From Prostheceraeus crozeri (taxonomy: Eukaryota; Platyhelminthes; Polycladida; Euryleptidae), in the NCBI GenBank assembly GCA_907163375.1, contig CAJQUW010004622.1, forward strand, positions 62,001 to 126,000: DNA of 64,000 bases, in the 5' to 3' direction. This document shows, one piece after another, positions 11,000-23,940 of the stretch. The translations under genes were made by a program, and so were the position numbers. Numbering within the stretch: position 1 is the first letter of the stretch; each line of letters opens with the position of its first letter. Below the pieces are notes generated by a model. It saw only the letters and a list, made by a program, of their open reading frames with translations. It made no database searches and was not told the origin of the DNA.

Positions 11000-11148
11000 C
11001 TCTGCCAAACTGTTCTTCAAAGACTGCATGTAGGAGGTATTGACGGGAGAGGAAACATTGTAGCCCGTGCTCTGAGACTCGAGTAGTTGCCGAATTTTCT
11101 CCTTCTCCGTCGACAAAGTCCGAGTCAACGTTCGAAGCATGTCCACAA
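11000..11148 (-). CDS. ORP3/6/7-like gene, exon f: coiled-coil-like segment
   Basis: This 149-bp exon encodes VDMLRTLTRTLSTEKEKIRQ and continues through LLESQSTGYNVSS to QSLKNSLAE. It aligns with the ORP3 segment that reads approximately L-L-K-S-A-F-N-S-I-A-I-E-K-E-K-L-K-Q, and then with L-R-Q-S-L-S-Q. The E-K-E-K-[IL]-[RK]-Q core is the clearest match. Acceptor is tgctttcag above 11148 and donor GCAGAG|GTAAGAG below 11000. It exits in phase 0 and continues directly into ALMQNSELRMRL of the exon at 434-785, as in ORP3 (A-L-N-Q-N-A-E-L-R-S-R-L). Charged heptad-like spacing suggests a short helix or coiled coil. Confidence 0.9.
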
Positions 11149-11228
11149 CTGAAAGCACATCAAAAGCAAGGATGCATTTTACATACATCATCATTTTTAT
11201 TTGGGTGACGATGAAAATTTACGCAATG

Positions 11229-11540
11229 TCGTGGTGGTCTCCGTGGCACAGTAGTAAAGTGCTTGGCCTACCGAACTTTTAGTCCACAGCTCGAGCCCCG
11301 ATAGTGTCATTGTAAGTCTACAGGAACTGCACAAACTTGATTACATCATCTTCACCCGATAATGCGAGTATGTTGTTCTTGAATATCAAGCGACCTGCAT
11401 GATTGAAAATGGGAATCCCATGGGTTGTAATAGGCAGTGTGTCTAGAACCATTCCTACATGGAACGGTTATTGGGAAAATCTAACTTCTGCGTAGCCGTT
11501 TGTAGGCGATGGGCGACTAACTCAGTCAACAGACAAATTC
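11229..11540 (+). repeat. tRNA-derived SINE (family S1), with downstream tail
   Basis: It opens with the family head ggtctccgtggcacagtag and agtgcttggcctacc (A-box region) and has a B-box-like gctcgagccccgatag, then agtgtcattg. After about 11330 the body differs from other S1 copies; the stretch with cgtttgtaggcgatgggcga near 11510 may be an alternative tail or a neighbouring repeat. It lies just upstream (in genomic coordinates) of exon f. Confidence 0.65.
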
Positions 11541-12781
11541 GGTCTAGTGATGCAAACGCTTGCTTCTAGAACAGGTCTCACTGGCAATGCAGGATTCTGA
11601 ACATTGATACTTTTTACGACACAAGAAAATACAGCATATATTGAGCTGGAATCCGTCTCTTTCTCTTTCTTTGGCTGCCGGTTGAATTAAGCATACAGAA
11701 CAATTTCCATTGACATTTGGACACTTACTTGGTCTGCATCGATTTTGCTTTCACTAATTCTGATTCAGCTCGATGAAAATTATTCTAATGACATGCAAAT
11801 TTGCGATAATCGCACAATATCAGTTACTTCTACCAACAATGTTTGTAATTGAAGAGTTGGGGGACTTTCTTGTCAATAATAAGACAACATAGTCAGTTGA
11901 AATCTTGACATATAATCAAGAAATGTGATAAAAGACAGAAACCGTGTCAATTATGACTAACACATTATTGGAAATAGTTTCATTACATCAAAGCAGAAGT
12001 TGATGGCAATTTATCTGGAGTAAATTGCTCGTTAAATAACAGAAATTATTCAATTTAGAGATCATTCGTTTTTGCGAGACTAAAAAATTTAACTGAGAGC
12101 TATGATGGATTGCTTGCTGTAAAATGTGAATACATGGTGATCATAGAGATAAATTCATCTGGGTGCGGATTAGTCTAGAGCGGACATAATCATATCCCAG
12201 ACATTCTTTGCAATGGTAGAATGCGACAGAGATTGACATAGATATTCGTCTCTTTGGCTTGTGTGATTGGCCAAGCGCGGGCATTGCAGAAACAGCTCCT
12301 ATCAGAAAACTTCAACGGTCAGAATGCAGGCAAGCCTGTCATGTGAAAAGTACAAATCTTTAACTCAATTTTTCTTAGTGATGGAAATATCATTCACGCT
12401 CATCGACTCCCCACGATCTAGATTTGCTGACTGAGTAAGTTTAATACAGTGTTATTGTCAATGTTCTAGTTCGTCCGAATTCAGGATTGGATTTGCAAGT
12501 GATCCATCTGTGATGGCGATACATTTTGCAAATACAGATGACATAGTAGGTTATTTACATCAGATTCATGAGATGAAGGTTGATGCCAAGATTTCAGCAG
12601 CAAGATAAAATTATCTAAAATAGTGAAACTTAAAATAAACAATCTTACATTTTTCACCACAAATGGGAACTATTCAGAGGTACTTATCAGTTGTGTCTTC
12701 AACCTTGCTAGACTGAATGATATTCGAGTTATGGCTAGTTTATTTGCTTCCCACACACGCAGATTTCTGCAGAACACTTAC
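11541..12781. other. Intron between exons e and f, no recognised feature
   Basis: Unremarkable AT-rich intronic DNA. No repeat or coding signal was recognised. Confidence 0.45.
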
Positions 12782-13100
12782 CATGAGTAGCTTCGCTCAC
12801 AAACCGCTCTTTCTGAGCCAACCTCTCGTGCGCGGCTTGTCGATCTAAAGGGAGCTGGTTGGCTGGTTGGGCACTCTGAACCGCTGCATCTGGTGGCTTT
12901 CCGTCTCGTAGTGGAAGTTGTTCCATACTTTCGTACTGTGCCTCGTGAGATGCACCAGTAATAGAAACCGTCTCAGCCCGCGCAGATACTGTACATGACA
13001 CTGTAGGAGCAGGCGTAGATCCGGAAAGAGATTGAAGGTTGGGATTGGACGTACTCGTTGGCATGCTGGTCGGTCGAGACGTCAGGGGATGAACAACAGG
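12782..13100 (-). CDS. ORP3/6/7-like gene, exon e: disordered linker with SSNPNL-like motif
   Basis: This 319-bp exon encodes about 106 residues, starting PVVHPLTSRPTSMPTSTSNP and ending KERFVSEATH. It is rich in Ser, Thr, Pro, Gln and Ala and is probably disordered. The STSNPNLQSLSG stretch lines up with the S-S-N-P-N-L segment of ORP3's central linker. Acceptor ctccctag lies above 13100 and donor CATG|GTAAGTG below 12782. It enters in phase 0 and exits after one base, which pairs with the two-base entry of exon 11000-11148 to give a Val codon. The Ser/Thr-rich composition suggests phosphorylation, which is inference only. Confidence 0.82.
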
Positions 13101-13510
13101 CTAGGGAGTAGAAAATCAATGAGTGATTTTCGAAGGAAAATCAATAGGATAATAATAATCAACTTTGAAATCTAAACTCTGTGGATTTCATGATAATTGA
13201 GTTATGTAATCACACACAATAGTCATCGCATTGAGTCAACACAAAACTACTTCTATAGGCAGGGACCACAATTTGCAGCATATGAATAAACCAAAGTATT
13301 AACATTGATACATCAACATATGAAGCATTGTACATCCTGACCGTCAGATATCCGTATCAACACTGGAATTTCTGCTTCCATGTTCGAGATAAGTTGGACT
13401 TCGAGAATGATGAAGAGTCCATGAAGTCCTCACACAATAAATAGCAATATAATTGCTTACAACGAATGAAATGCGATGAACGATGCATCAAATTACCATG
13501 CAAAAATTGT

Positions 13511-13588
13511 GAACCTGGCAGGACGCGAACCTACGACCCCACATTATATAGTCATGAGCTCTGACCACTTGACTACGGGCGCCTGTGT
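13511..13588 (-). repeat. tRNA-like SINE head, minus strand
   Basis: On the minus strand it reads ggcgcccgtagtcaagtggt (A-box region) and, about 30 bases later, ggtcgtaggttcgcgtcctg (B-box). This resembles a tRNA-derived SINE promoter rather than a tRNA gene: no good anticodon stem was found. The flanking sequence does not match the other SINE families in the window. Confidence 0.55.
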
Positions 13589-14365
13589 CCGACGAATGTC
13601 AATCGGCAGGAACAACTCATTTTGTCAGCGGTCAAAGCAGTTACCGATGGCCAGTGGAGGGAATCAAAGTTCACCACGCATCTGAAGCCATACTGTATAA
13701 CGCAATTTATACTGAATGAAATAAAATAGACGTTGGCAAAAATTATCATCAAAAGATGGCATGACCATAGTGCATGCAAAAATCATATTTATCAATTAAC
13801 AAAATTGAAAAGAATCTGTCCTCAGACTTGAAACGTTTCTTGAAACACTAAATTTCTTGGCGGCCATAGACGATGTCTTTCATCCTACAATGATCTGTCA
13901 GTGCGGTTCGAAATGGCCCAAGCTAGCTTATGACATTGAGAATGGCTCAACAAACTGAGCGACTGTACAAGAGTTACTGTGAGTACGTTCATCATTGCTT
14001 TTCCGTGAAGCTGAAACACTTAAAAGACTGCACAGTGCCTATTCTTCTGGGCATAGCAAAAAAACTAGATTCGCTTCATTTCTATGTCCAAGCGAGCTGA
14101 CACTGAAATCTTTCATGACTATCAGCTACACTGGTAAAAGTAGTCAACATGAAAGCAGCAGAAGACAGCAAGACAATGCAACAATGTAAACAACATGTAC
14201 CCGTACAACGATATTCGCCTTTGCAAGACAGAATATGAAGGGTGGTTCGTTTGCCACAGATAAACACGCAAGACGTCACTGTCTTAAATCAGCTTTTTCT
14301 CAAGTAGTTGTTCTGAAATCACATGTTAAAAAAGAAAATTTTTTCAAAGAATCGTTTGGAGAACA

Positions 14366-14559
14366 TATTATTAAATCGAAATTATTATATTAATTTTAAA
14401 GAACAATTCGACGCGCGGTTACAACGGAATAAGCTGAAGCGGCCAGACCGACGAAATAATTATTCTGTTCAAATAACTTTTGATTATTTTTCTTATTCCG
14501 TTATAACCGCGCTTTGAATTGTTCTTTAGAATTAATATAATAATTTCAATTAAATAATA
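14366..14559. repeat. MITE-like element with ~68-bp inverted arms
   Basis: Left arm 14366-14434 (containing agaacaattcgacgcgcggt, then tacaacggaataag) is the inverse of right arm 14492-14559 (cttattccgttataaccgcg, then ctttgaattgttcttt). The arms are about 90% identical and the loop about 57 bp. No coding potential. The family is unknown. Confidence 0.75.
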
Positions 14560-15193
14560 TGATGTTCAGAAATTATTCTGATGCTTCATGTATACAAATT
14601 CATTTGATGCGCAGTTGTAAAGGAAAATAATATAACAAGTTGAATTATACACAGGATATATATTTGACTGATCTGGCTGCATCAGCTGTGACAATGCGTA
14701 AAATGATGACGCAGTTTGATGCACAGACATGATCAATTTGTTTGAATTTTGCTTCACCATTGTACATGCATGTAAGTATTCATTGATTATAATCACCGAG
14801 CATTTGTAAACAAAAGCTATGATAAATCAAGATCGGTCTTATGTCAAATCAAATAGCGTGTGCCTCATAGTTAGAAGGGAATCTTGCGATGATGGAAATC
14901 ACCGAGCGTACCTACTGTATAATTCTTGTAATTTCAGTGTAATTCTTTGTAATTTGATTTGCTCAATTAGTCTAATTGAGGAATGAGGATATTCAACAAT
15001 CCGTGGGTTCACAAAAGTAAATTGTGTCCTGTGAATTACCCAGTTCTTCTTAAAACTCAATGCATTTTTCTCGAGGCAGCTGATCAAATTAATTTACTTA
15101 ATATTACCATCTTCGAAGATTGAAATCACGAAATCAAAGTTTCATCTGTGTTGCCTAAAAACTTTCCATTTAACTCTTGTGGGTTTTTTGTAA
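14560..15193. other. Intronic sequence, no recognised feature
   Basis: AT-rich DNA with no repeat or gene that I recognise. Confidence 0.4.
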
Positions 15194-15345
15194 TCAAAAA
15201 GAGCTACGAAATTCATACATTTGTATTAGTACGAGGTCTTTCGTCCAATCTCAACAAGGTGCTAACTTTGGATAGAAACAGAACTTAGATACAAACTTAT
15301 CGTGCTAATACATATTTATGAATTTTGAGGCTCTTTTTATTAAGA
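15194..15345. repeat. Small foldback element
   Basis: aaaaagagctacgaaattca (15198 onward) and its continuation to tgtattagtacgagg are the inverse of cgtgctaatacatatttatg and continuation to ggctctttttatt near 15300-15344. The arms are about 40 bp and the spacer about 65 bp. Probably a short MITE. Confidence 0.65.
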
Positions 15346-18300
15346 CATCGAAAGGGGATTCATTCTTTGAAGATCTTGTGTGAATGCCAAAGCAACTTAC
15401 TTGCTACCAAAGAGCACTAACGCACTCCTTCTATTATAATCCGGGCCTCTGACACAATCCTGAATTCCATTAGAACCCGAATAAGGACAGTACTAATGAG
15501 TTTAGAAACCGGGTGCTATATTTTTGCTGATGATTAACTACGACCCGAGCCTCTAATGCAAACCGGGTCTCCGACAGCGAGGTTAAAATAATGATCAAGA
15601 TTATGAAGAGTCAGAATAAAATAGAAGTCGAGGGGTTGTTTTAAAAGAAATGCGGTTTCGATTGAATATCTGCCTCAGTTACCATTTGGATTTCTATTGT
15701 GGGAAGTTGAATAATTCTCGGGCAGGAAGACTTCACCATACATACATATATTGTCGCACAATAGCGTCCACTAGTCGCAAAGTAACGGTGTAGGAAGTCA
15801 CAGTCCAGCGTGTTCTAAATCACTTGTAAACACAATTGTGAGATTGACGAGTATGACAACTGCGACTTCTTTACGAGCATGAAACACCACACTTGACCGA
15901 ATTCCATGTAACTGCATAAACTCTACCTAGAATCTATGTTTAAATGAATGAGTTTCAAACACAGATGTCTTTTAACTTTGTTCCTCAATACATAACGGTA
16001 AGATGAACATTTCAATTACAAAAAGACCTGTCTGAACTGCTAGTATCTAAGCGGAAGAGCTTTTTGGTTGCAATGTCCAAAGAGAAAACATTTAAAGACA
16101 TACTCTAGTTAATAATTTTATGTCACAGAAGACCATTCTCTTTATTGGTCATCTCCTCTAACAAGTTGACAAAGAATGCCTGGATTTGGAAGAAGTCATG
16201 GATTTCCATCTAAATGCTGCAATCTTGGGTAGTAATTGAGCGTGATGAGTCTATGATAAGCCGACAAACCGATTAGAAAACACCATTCTGCCTATCGATG
16301 GTGTAGAAGCGGTTTCAGAAATCATTGGTCACGCGGACCGATATCTATGATTCATACAGCTCATACATCGAGGAAGTGAAAGCTGTGGCGACAATTCGGT
16401 TACACCACTCTCGAATAAACTAGTGTAATCGCACGTGCACAGCCGATACAAAAAGCATAAACACTCTTTTTATAATCCTGTTTGCTGTGCTCTCATTCTG
16501 TATAATTTGTTTCACACTGGCAAGATGATGATTTACTAAAATCACACGTATTCTTTGAATAGACCTACTTTCCAATAACATGGAACTGATGCATGCACAA
16601 TTGAATTTTGCTACTATGTTTCTACATTTCAACGCAGGTTGTACTCGTACTTTGTTGACGACGCGACACTAAGTCGTTGGTGGAAACCTAGAACCTCTTG
16701 TGAATAGCTGGCAGAGACTAACTCCGTAGGTAAATATGAGTCGATTCCGGAAAAAAAGTCATTTGGTGAATTGTGCTCTGCACCTTAAATTCAACAGTAG
16801 TTCGAAGTGCAAAAATCACAATCCAAACTGTCATTTCTTTTACAAGTCACAGCGATCGAGCAGAATCTTCCCGAACATCAAAATTTGAGCTTTTGTGATT
16901 AAAAGCCAAAATAAAAATCTCCTTGACAAAAATGTATCTGATTATGCAAGATCTCCTTGTGATTATGAAGTAAGTTTACTACTGTAGAATGTATGAAAGT
17001 AGAGTCAGATATAATCCGAAAACACTAAGAGAATCAAATCCAATGACAAATCCAATCAACACGTCTCCAATCTTTGTAATGCTGGACATCTAAAAGATGA
17101 TTGCGAGAGACAACTTGAATTAACTAATGACTTAAACGAACGGAATTATCGTCAACTTTCTAGCTCTGGGTGGAGCAACATAATATAAAACCTGTTATTG
17201 TGAAATTCAATTAAATATTAACCGAAGGCTAGCAACCGCACAGTATCTATACAAATTCTGAAGAGTTCCTACACCCAGTTTTACTATCTGACTTTTAATT
17301 AAAATCCTTTTCCGTACCAAGTTCATGCTGCAGCCAGCCTAGCTGACTCATTGTCGTCCAGACGCCCACGTCGTTGACTTGTTCCTACTGCAAGACGTGT
17401 ACTATGTTGCAAATATCGACAATGTCGAGTTCAAACACCTTGTCAATAATCAGTTCCCACTACGCTCAATTCGATTACGGAAGGACGACAATTCGTAGAT
17501 AAAATCGTCTCTCAAACATCTAATTAATATGAAGGGATTGGACATGCAACACAGCAAATCCTTCAGATATCTCCGACATGGCAGGAGATAGGTTATCAGC
17601 AACATTGTCAGATCAAAAATGACTAATTACTTCTAGTCAATCCACACAAAACTACATCCGTTGAATTTTACCAACAGATTATCGGAAATAAGCAGACGGG
17701 AAATTGACGCAGATGACGATAAGTAGGAAGGAAGAATACAAGAAAATATATGCAGTGTGTGTGAATCGAGCATTCCAAATATAATCGAATATCTATTCCT
17801 AAATCTGAGAATAAACAAAGAATGAAATTATCTCATGTAAGTACGTGTGTGCAAGACCATTATACAACTGCCAAAATGCACAATAATTTAACCAATTTTA
17901 CACAGTGCAATAATCTCTATAATCATTGCTTCCGTAATAAAGTTCATGCTTTTCAAGGAGGGCAATTGACAGTCTTTATCCCCTCGCTTTATTTGACCTA
18001 TAAAGCAAATTATTGCCCGCGCGATAAATAGTATTTACTCCAATGCACTGGAAGGAGTGTAATCTTGTCCTGCTTTAGTAGACTACATCTATGAATAGAT
18101 ATTTTTACAATTGACGAGGCTAATGTCCTTCATCATCATAGCACGTCGGTAAATAAAATTCTCTACGCAACTCGTGCATAAGATTGCTTCATTATAGCAT
18201 TCGAACTCGTGGAATGCTGTAAAGAAGCAATCATGCAGTAGTTACGTAAATAACTATTATTGTGCGTAATTTACCTATGGTACAATGTGGAAAAAAGAAG

Positions 18301-20019
18301 GAAGCAATGCATCCCGTAATGATGATTTCTCTGTCTATACATGTGAAAGACAGTTTTGAAATTTCAATCAGGGCATGTATACCCTGATTATATATACCCT
18401 GATATATGTATACATGTATCTACATGTATATTCATAGCATTATTGTCCGCTTTTTTCCATAGAAGTAGATAAAAGTACACTAGAATGGAAGTTTGATATC
18501 TTGCCTATGTACAATGATGGCACATGGAAAAATCTATGGTTTGTAGATCAGATTCGATCTAAAACATTGTATCATAGTGAAACTATTTGCCAAGTTGGTT
18601 TTGGAAGTTGTTGACAGCAAATTGCAAGATTTTCATGAAGAGAACTTTAAGTGAGATGGCGGCATTGTTTCATGTGAATTAGCCTACTATTCCATGGATG
18701 AATATACTGTGTCTATTTGCACCAGTCATTGACAACTATTTTTTAATTTTTCAATACTGGAATGTGAATCAAAATTGGTTCAGAGTCATAATCGAATGTG
18801 ATCGGTGTACTGGTTGCAAGAATATCTCAATTCAGAGATAAAAATTCTAATTATTGGATAATTTCTCCTTCTAACGGTTAAGAAACCTAGCGCTTTTCTG
18901 GAATATGCACATTGAAAGCTTCTTTACCGACAGTCATTTCTCAGATAAATGATATGTCGCTGGATCCTTTCAATTAATCACTAAATGACTTATGTGATAT
19001 AGTGTGATGATATTTTGGAAGCTGATATTCGAAAGCATGCAAAGGTTTTGAAAATTGTTCAAATATATTGAACTGGGGAACCCTTTTAAGTAAAATGAAT
19101 ACTCTGAGATTTATTGGCCTTTGATTTCAAGCTGGAGCAATGCATGCTCTTTAAATCGACATTACAAGTTGCGTAAGTGTCTGATTATACTCTTGATTGA
19201 TTATAGGAGCGATATTTCAAAATGATGAACGTACAGAACGTTTTACAGGATTTCCTTCTTTGTCTTCCTGTAGCTGCAGCATTTTGTAAATTCACTGTTG
19301 CTTTTCTGTGCATGATCTTTGGACCAGGGACAACAATCCACATCACAAATTGACTTGATAATTAAAAATGCCACCCGAAAACAAGAAAGCCAGCTCGCAA
19401 AATTAGCTTTTTGCTCCAACCAAGTTCCCCCGGAGTGTGCCATAATTTTCATGCAATTTCCATTCTAGGACTTTCTGTGGTATTATTAATTTCTATGCTT
19501 TTTTCCTACATTGCTGCCCAGCTCATTTCAATTGTATGTCATTTGAGGGAGGCGCTCTTAAATGTCTTAAATTGCTGCCCTCAAAAATCCATGTTAATGT
19601 TATATGGCACTCCTTCGTTGAAATACATTAGTACATAGAAAGTTTTTCATCCTCTAAAACGGTAAATTCTACATGGAAACCTCAAGAAACTACAATTCCA
19701 TGACAAATAGAGGTAGAATTTTGACAGCTATAAAATTTGGATGGTCATAGATAGATTCTGAGGATCCTGTGAAATATTAAGTTACCTACGCAACTCGTGC
19801 AAAGATATCCATCTTAATTGCATTAATTGCACAAACTTTCATGGATCAATATTAGCTAAAAGTGCAATGTTGACTTAACAGCATGCTGTTTCAGGATGTT
19901 TTGATGGGAACGAAATTCAAGACATTCACCAATTTAATATTGTATGAAGTTGCATAAAGGAAGTCGAGTCCTGTGATTACCAGAGAGAAATTTTGCACAG
20001 AATTGATTTGCTATATATA
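15346..20019. other. Intronic sequence, mostly unannotated
   Basis: Long AT-rich stretch inside the 13.1-30.2 kb intron. A few short degenerate motifs recur (cgggcctctgac-like units near 15440-15570; ctacgcaactcgtgca near 18165 and 19787). No coherent gene or element could be assigned. Confidence 0.4.
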
Positions 20020-20480
20020 ATATGTTTCAGTAGTGTCAATTCCAACTTGCCCTTCACATTCAATAACAAGAATAACTGTCAAATAGATGGTACGACATGG
20101 GATCTTCCCTCCATATCCCCAATGATGGCTGAGTTTGCTTTGAACATTGTTGAAGAAAAATAATACATGTAGATCACCAAAAATCTACATAAGATATGCT
20201 GATGATGGCCTGGTTATTTACAAAAATGAAGCTGAAGCAACTCCTTCTTAAATCATATAAACTCAATTCACCCAGCTATTCAGTTTACTACGGAGAAACC
20301 TGAAAATATCACAATTCAATTTCTCGACATGCTCATATGTTTTCAAAAAAGGTTATTATTGTTTATTGTTTTTATTGTTATTTTTCACGCAACTATGGAC
20401 AACATCATTTGAATTATAGAACTGAAATCATGCTAATTCATATAAAGAAACTTAAGAATGAATGGCAAAAAGCAATCTAA
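20020..20480 (+). mobile_element. Degraded Penelope-like retroelement fragment (RT region)
   Basis: Translated pieces resemble the RT of Penelope-like elements. CQIDGTTWDLPSISPMMAEF is followed by ALNIVEEK in one frame. IRYADDGLVIYKNEAEAT (the YADD catalytic box) lies in another. HPAIQFTTEKPENITIQFLD, close to the conserved I-Q-F-T-x-E-x-E ... L-P-F-L-D motif, is in a third. The frame breaks show it is an inactive fragment. A GIY-YIG-like fragment of the same class occurs at 55085-55340, but they are 35 kb apart. Confidence 0.7.
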
Positions 20481-20668
20481 AACAGTTGTCTTATGCTCTT
20501 ATATCCTTCCGCACTCATCCACCTTACAAACACACTAAGACTACATCTTATCATAAGATGAGGGGGACGACTACAATGTCGCCAAGCGTCACATTTCTCG
20601 TCTGACCACTGCATACTGTAGGTTCGCACTAATTTGTTTTGTGATTTCGCCTTACTATCACCAGTCGC

Positions 20669-20890
20669 AACCTAGCTCAGTTGGTTAAGGGTCAAGCTAC
20701 GACACGGAAGCGCAGAAAGTCCAGGGTTCGAGTCTGTCCGCCTCAGGAAGTAGCACCGCTCTCACTAGAGGTTGCTAACCTCTATCTGGTGAACAGCTGG
20801 GAGTGTGTGAAGGATGCTCCAACCCTAGAATGTCTATGTGCCTTGGGTGAGACAGGGATGAATAAAAAACGCCTTCCACGGCTGAGATGA
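20669..20890 (+). repeat. tRNA-derived SINE (family S3)
   Basis: The head cgcaacctagctcagttggt contains an A-box (TAGCTCAGTTGG) and is followed about 45 bases later by ccagggttcgagtctgtccg with a B-box (GGTTCGAGTC). The body runs to about 20880 (ttgggtgagacagggatga). The cloverleaf is not intact, so a SINE is favoured over a tRNA gene. It is the only copy of this family seen. Confidence 0.65.
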
Positions 20891-22455
20891 TCTAAGACTG
20901 AATGGGAATATGGAGAGCGGGATAAGGTGGATCAGGATGAAAGACATCGCCATAAAAGAAAAATCGGATGAATGTCAACACTGTTCGTATCTTAAGATTT
21001 CGGTGAGGTCTAACTGCTCCTTCGACACATCTGTGGATGCAGATTCATTGATCTCTTGTTTCATCAACTTAATAATTTCACTGCTCTTGTAATTGCATCA
21101 GCCTCATCATCAAATATTCAGATCTCTAAACATGGCTTATTTGATTGCCTAGTTCGCTAGTTGAGTTAATCAATAGATGATCGTAAACGGGAAATGTGAT
21201 ACTACGCTAAAATTTGATGACGATGAAAACTAAAACTGCTCATAAACATAGATGAACTGCGTCCCATGCATGTTCATTCCCCATTTTTGTTCATACCTTA
21301 ATTCTAAGTTTATTGTCAGTATTCATGAACGAAACAAAGTTATGTCGCATATTTGAGTGACAAGAACTAGTGATCACCTGGCAGGGGTTCAAACCTAACC
21401 ACAAACATTTGAATTATTGAGAGGATAGACCGGGAGTCCACCTCGTAAACATCACAGCTGCCAAAAACTATTAAACCTTCCTGCTGTGTCCAGCACTAAC
21501 CCCCGAAAGGGAATATAAAACCACACTAATCCTGACTCAAAAATAAGAGGTACGACGCATTTAACAGAAAATCATAAATCCACACAAACAATTGCTAATT
21601 GAATAATCGGATCTGATTCACTAGCACAAAAAGATTATGACAGTCTTAGATCAATAAATTACGACTCATCATTGACACACCCATTCAAGTTTGGAAAATC
21701 TTAACACATACACGATAGAAGGCATCGTTCAAAACAGACTTGACATCACGAGATATAAAAATTCAAAATTATCACTTTTATTCATCATTACCCGGGATTC
21801 AAGCTATATGCGATTTTTAGTGAGCAGGTAGAAATAATTTTGTCATTTATGTCAGCCAAAAATCACCTTCTAAACCACAATTCTTCCTACGCACCCGAAT
21901 GTATCCACCAGAGAAATCAATCAGCTTCATACATAATTTGTAGTCTTTATTACATTCGTAATCTGCATCCCTCCATCTTTCAAACTTGAGATGATAAATT
22001 TCCCCTCAATAACTCATCTTATCACTACGATAAGTCACTGCGACAATCATCTAATCCGACTTCTACGAAAGGCGATCTATAATCACACTTGCTCTATTAT
22101 CACTTGCTTTCACTTACTACACACAAACTGTAATCTCATGGCTGAGCGCTGAGTGACGTCATCTAACGATCTGAAAGAGGTGGGATTGAATCGGACCACA
22201 AACACGAGTCATTGGAGAGGAAATGCTTGAGATTCAGCCTGGCAAACACGACAGGTTGACCGTGGTCAGTCTGCGGGAGTCGATCTTGAGAAAAAAGACT
22301 TATAAGAAAAGTTAAATATGCGACTATTAGATTACTATTCCAGGATATGTAGCTTGCAATTCCGAAAATGATTGTCGTTCCGCCAACTACATACTAAATG
22401 ATTCGCGGGAGACAAGAACGAATAGTCGTGCAAGCAAAGTAAAAGCCGTATCACA
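20891..22455. other. Intronic sequence, no recognised feature
   Basis: No gene or clear repeat seen. A weak B-box-like ggttcaaacctaacc near 21387 is insufficient for a call. Confidence 0.4.
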
Positions 22456-22900
22456 TCACCTACGTGCTACGTGTTGGTGTTGCATTTTGAACGTCATGTG
22501 AAACGCAAACATGTACATTGTGCATGTAGGTTAACCATGCAAGAGGTTATTGCACTGCGATGTCCATGAATAGTGTGATAAATCTATATAAAAGTAATAT
22601 ATAATATAATAAAATCTAATACAAGTGTGAGTCTTTATCATAGTATTCATAGATCTTCCTGGTCATAGCTGTCACATATTGTCTCCAGTTGAACATTTCT
22701 CAACTTGTACGTTTTGACAACTACAATCACATTTCATAATAGTCTATAACATTTCATTCCTCTGATCGTGTTACATGTTCATGTACGTGTCTAGCTGTTG
22801 CATTTTGCGCTTGAAATTTCACCACATATATGAATAGTTTATTAACCTATATCTATGACTTGAAACATGCAACAAGTAACACGTAGGTGAAAATCAGATC
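22456..22900. repeat. Possible degenerate TIR element
   Basis: cacctacgtgctacgtgttg followed by ttgcattttgaac near 22458 is roughly the inverse of tgaaacatgcaacaagtaac followed by acgtaggtg near 22861-22890. A partial internal repeat of ctgttgcattttg is seen near 22796. The identity is low and ends are unclear. Confidence 0.4.
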
Positions 22901-23760
22901 AGTTTCGCCTGCTTGCATAATGTTAGTGTATAATAGATGAACTATAAAAGCAATCAAAGCTTGAATCGTTTGTTCGAATGTCATCATGAATACTGATACC
23001 TGTATTAGATTCCCGCAAGAATCTAATAGTTCTAATTATGACAAAATCTGTGTTCTCGGTTTTCAACGAGAGCTATTACTACTACGTGTAAACATCCCTA
23101 GGTTGACGTAAAGGCTGCGTTCCAAAGCGAATTTGGCTTGATAAAATACATGCGGTACACTTCAATCGATGTATTTTTAACATTTTATCGTAAACACATA
23201 GGGAAATCCTGTTTACGTAAAAATTAGCAATTGATATTTAAAGTAATTACTTCCAACGCAACACTGGAGGTTTTCATGATGTTGTTCATATGATCTGTTT
23301 TCCTGAACAAATACGACGTTTTAGCCGATTTTGTAAAACTATTGCGGGAAAGCTTGACCAAAGATTACGTGGCAAAGCTGCAATGGCAAGGTGGAAAGAA
23401 ATGGAGGGAGATATCAAATTGTGTATGACCGCACAGTAGCGCTGACGATTTCGATAAGTTTTTTCCTTAGAAACTTCAAACAGTTTACATATCAGAAATT
23501 TCACCCGTAAAAGCATTTAGGCTACTAGAAAATGTCGGTTCTCAATGAATTGAGGTTGTTCGAGGTACATTTTAATCTCGCATATATTTCTCACTTTGTA
23601 TCATCCTATTTTGATACTTTCTGTGCGGAATGATGATCGAATTTAAGGATCCCCATGCGAGCGGCTCCATATGTTGCTATTTGGTCGTTACCCAATAAAT
23701 TGAAGACAGATACTTGAACAATCCGCTGCCAGATATTAAGTGCGCTACTCTCTTACTTGA
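22901..23760. other. Intronic sequence, no recognised feature
   Basis: No supported feature. Confidence 0.4.
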
Positions 23761-23940
23761 GGGTGTGGTCTCCGTGACACATGGGTTAAGTGACTAGCCT
23801 AGCAATCTTCTGGTCTAGAGGTCGAGTCCCGAGAGTGTTATTGAAGGGCAGCAGGAACCATATCCGCACTAAAAGCATCACACCGATCCAAGTAACGTGT
23901 GACTAGGTCAGCACCACAGAGATGACGCAGACAAAGCAAT
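23761..23940 (+). repeat. tRNA-derived SINE (family S1)
   Basis: Matches the S1 family: gtggtctccgtgacac, ggttaagtgactagcctagc, B-box-like gaggtcgagtcccgag, gagtgttattgaagg, cactaaaagcatcacac and gtgtgactaggtcagcacca. It is more diverged than the copies at 29870 and 32612. Confidence 0.75.

Noticed and set aside
13511-13588. Possible tRNA gene on the minus strand
   Set aside because: Promoter boxes fit, but no good acceptor or anticodon stem is visible; a SINE head is more likely.
19243-19638. Opposed open frames resembling membrane segments
   Set aside because: No family match, no splice context and overlapping on both strands; treated as chance.
20669-20760. Possible functional tRNA gene
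   Set aside because: A- and B-boxes are present, but the stems do not form a proper cloverleaf and a SINE-like body follows.
21366-21410. B-box-like ggggttcaaacctaacc
   Set aside because: No A-box at the right distance and no similarity to other SINEs here.
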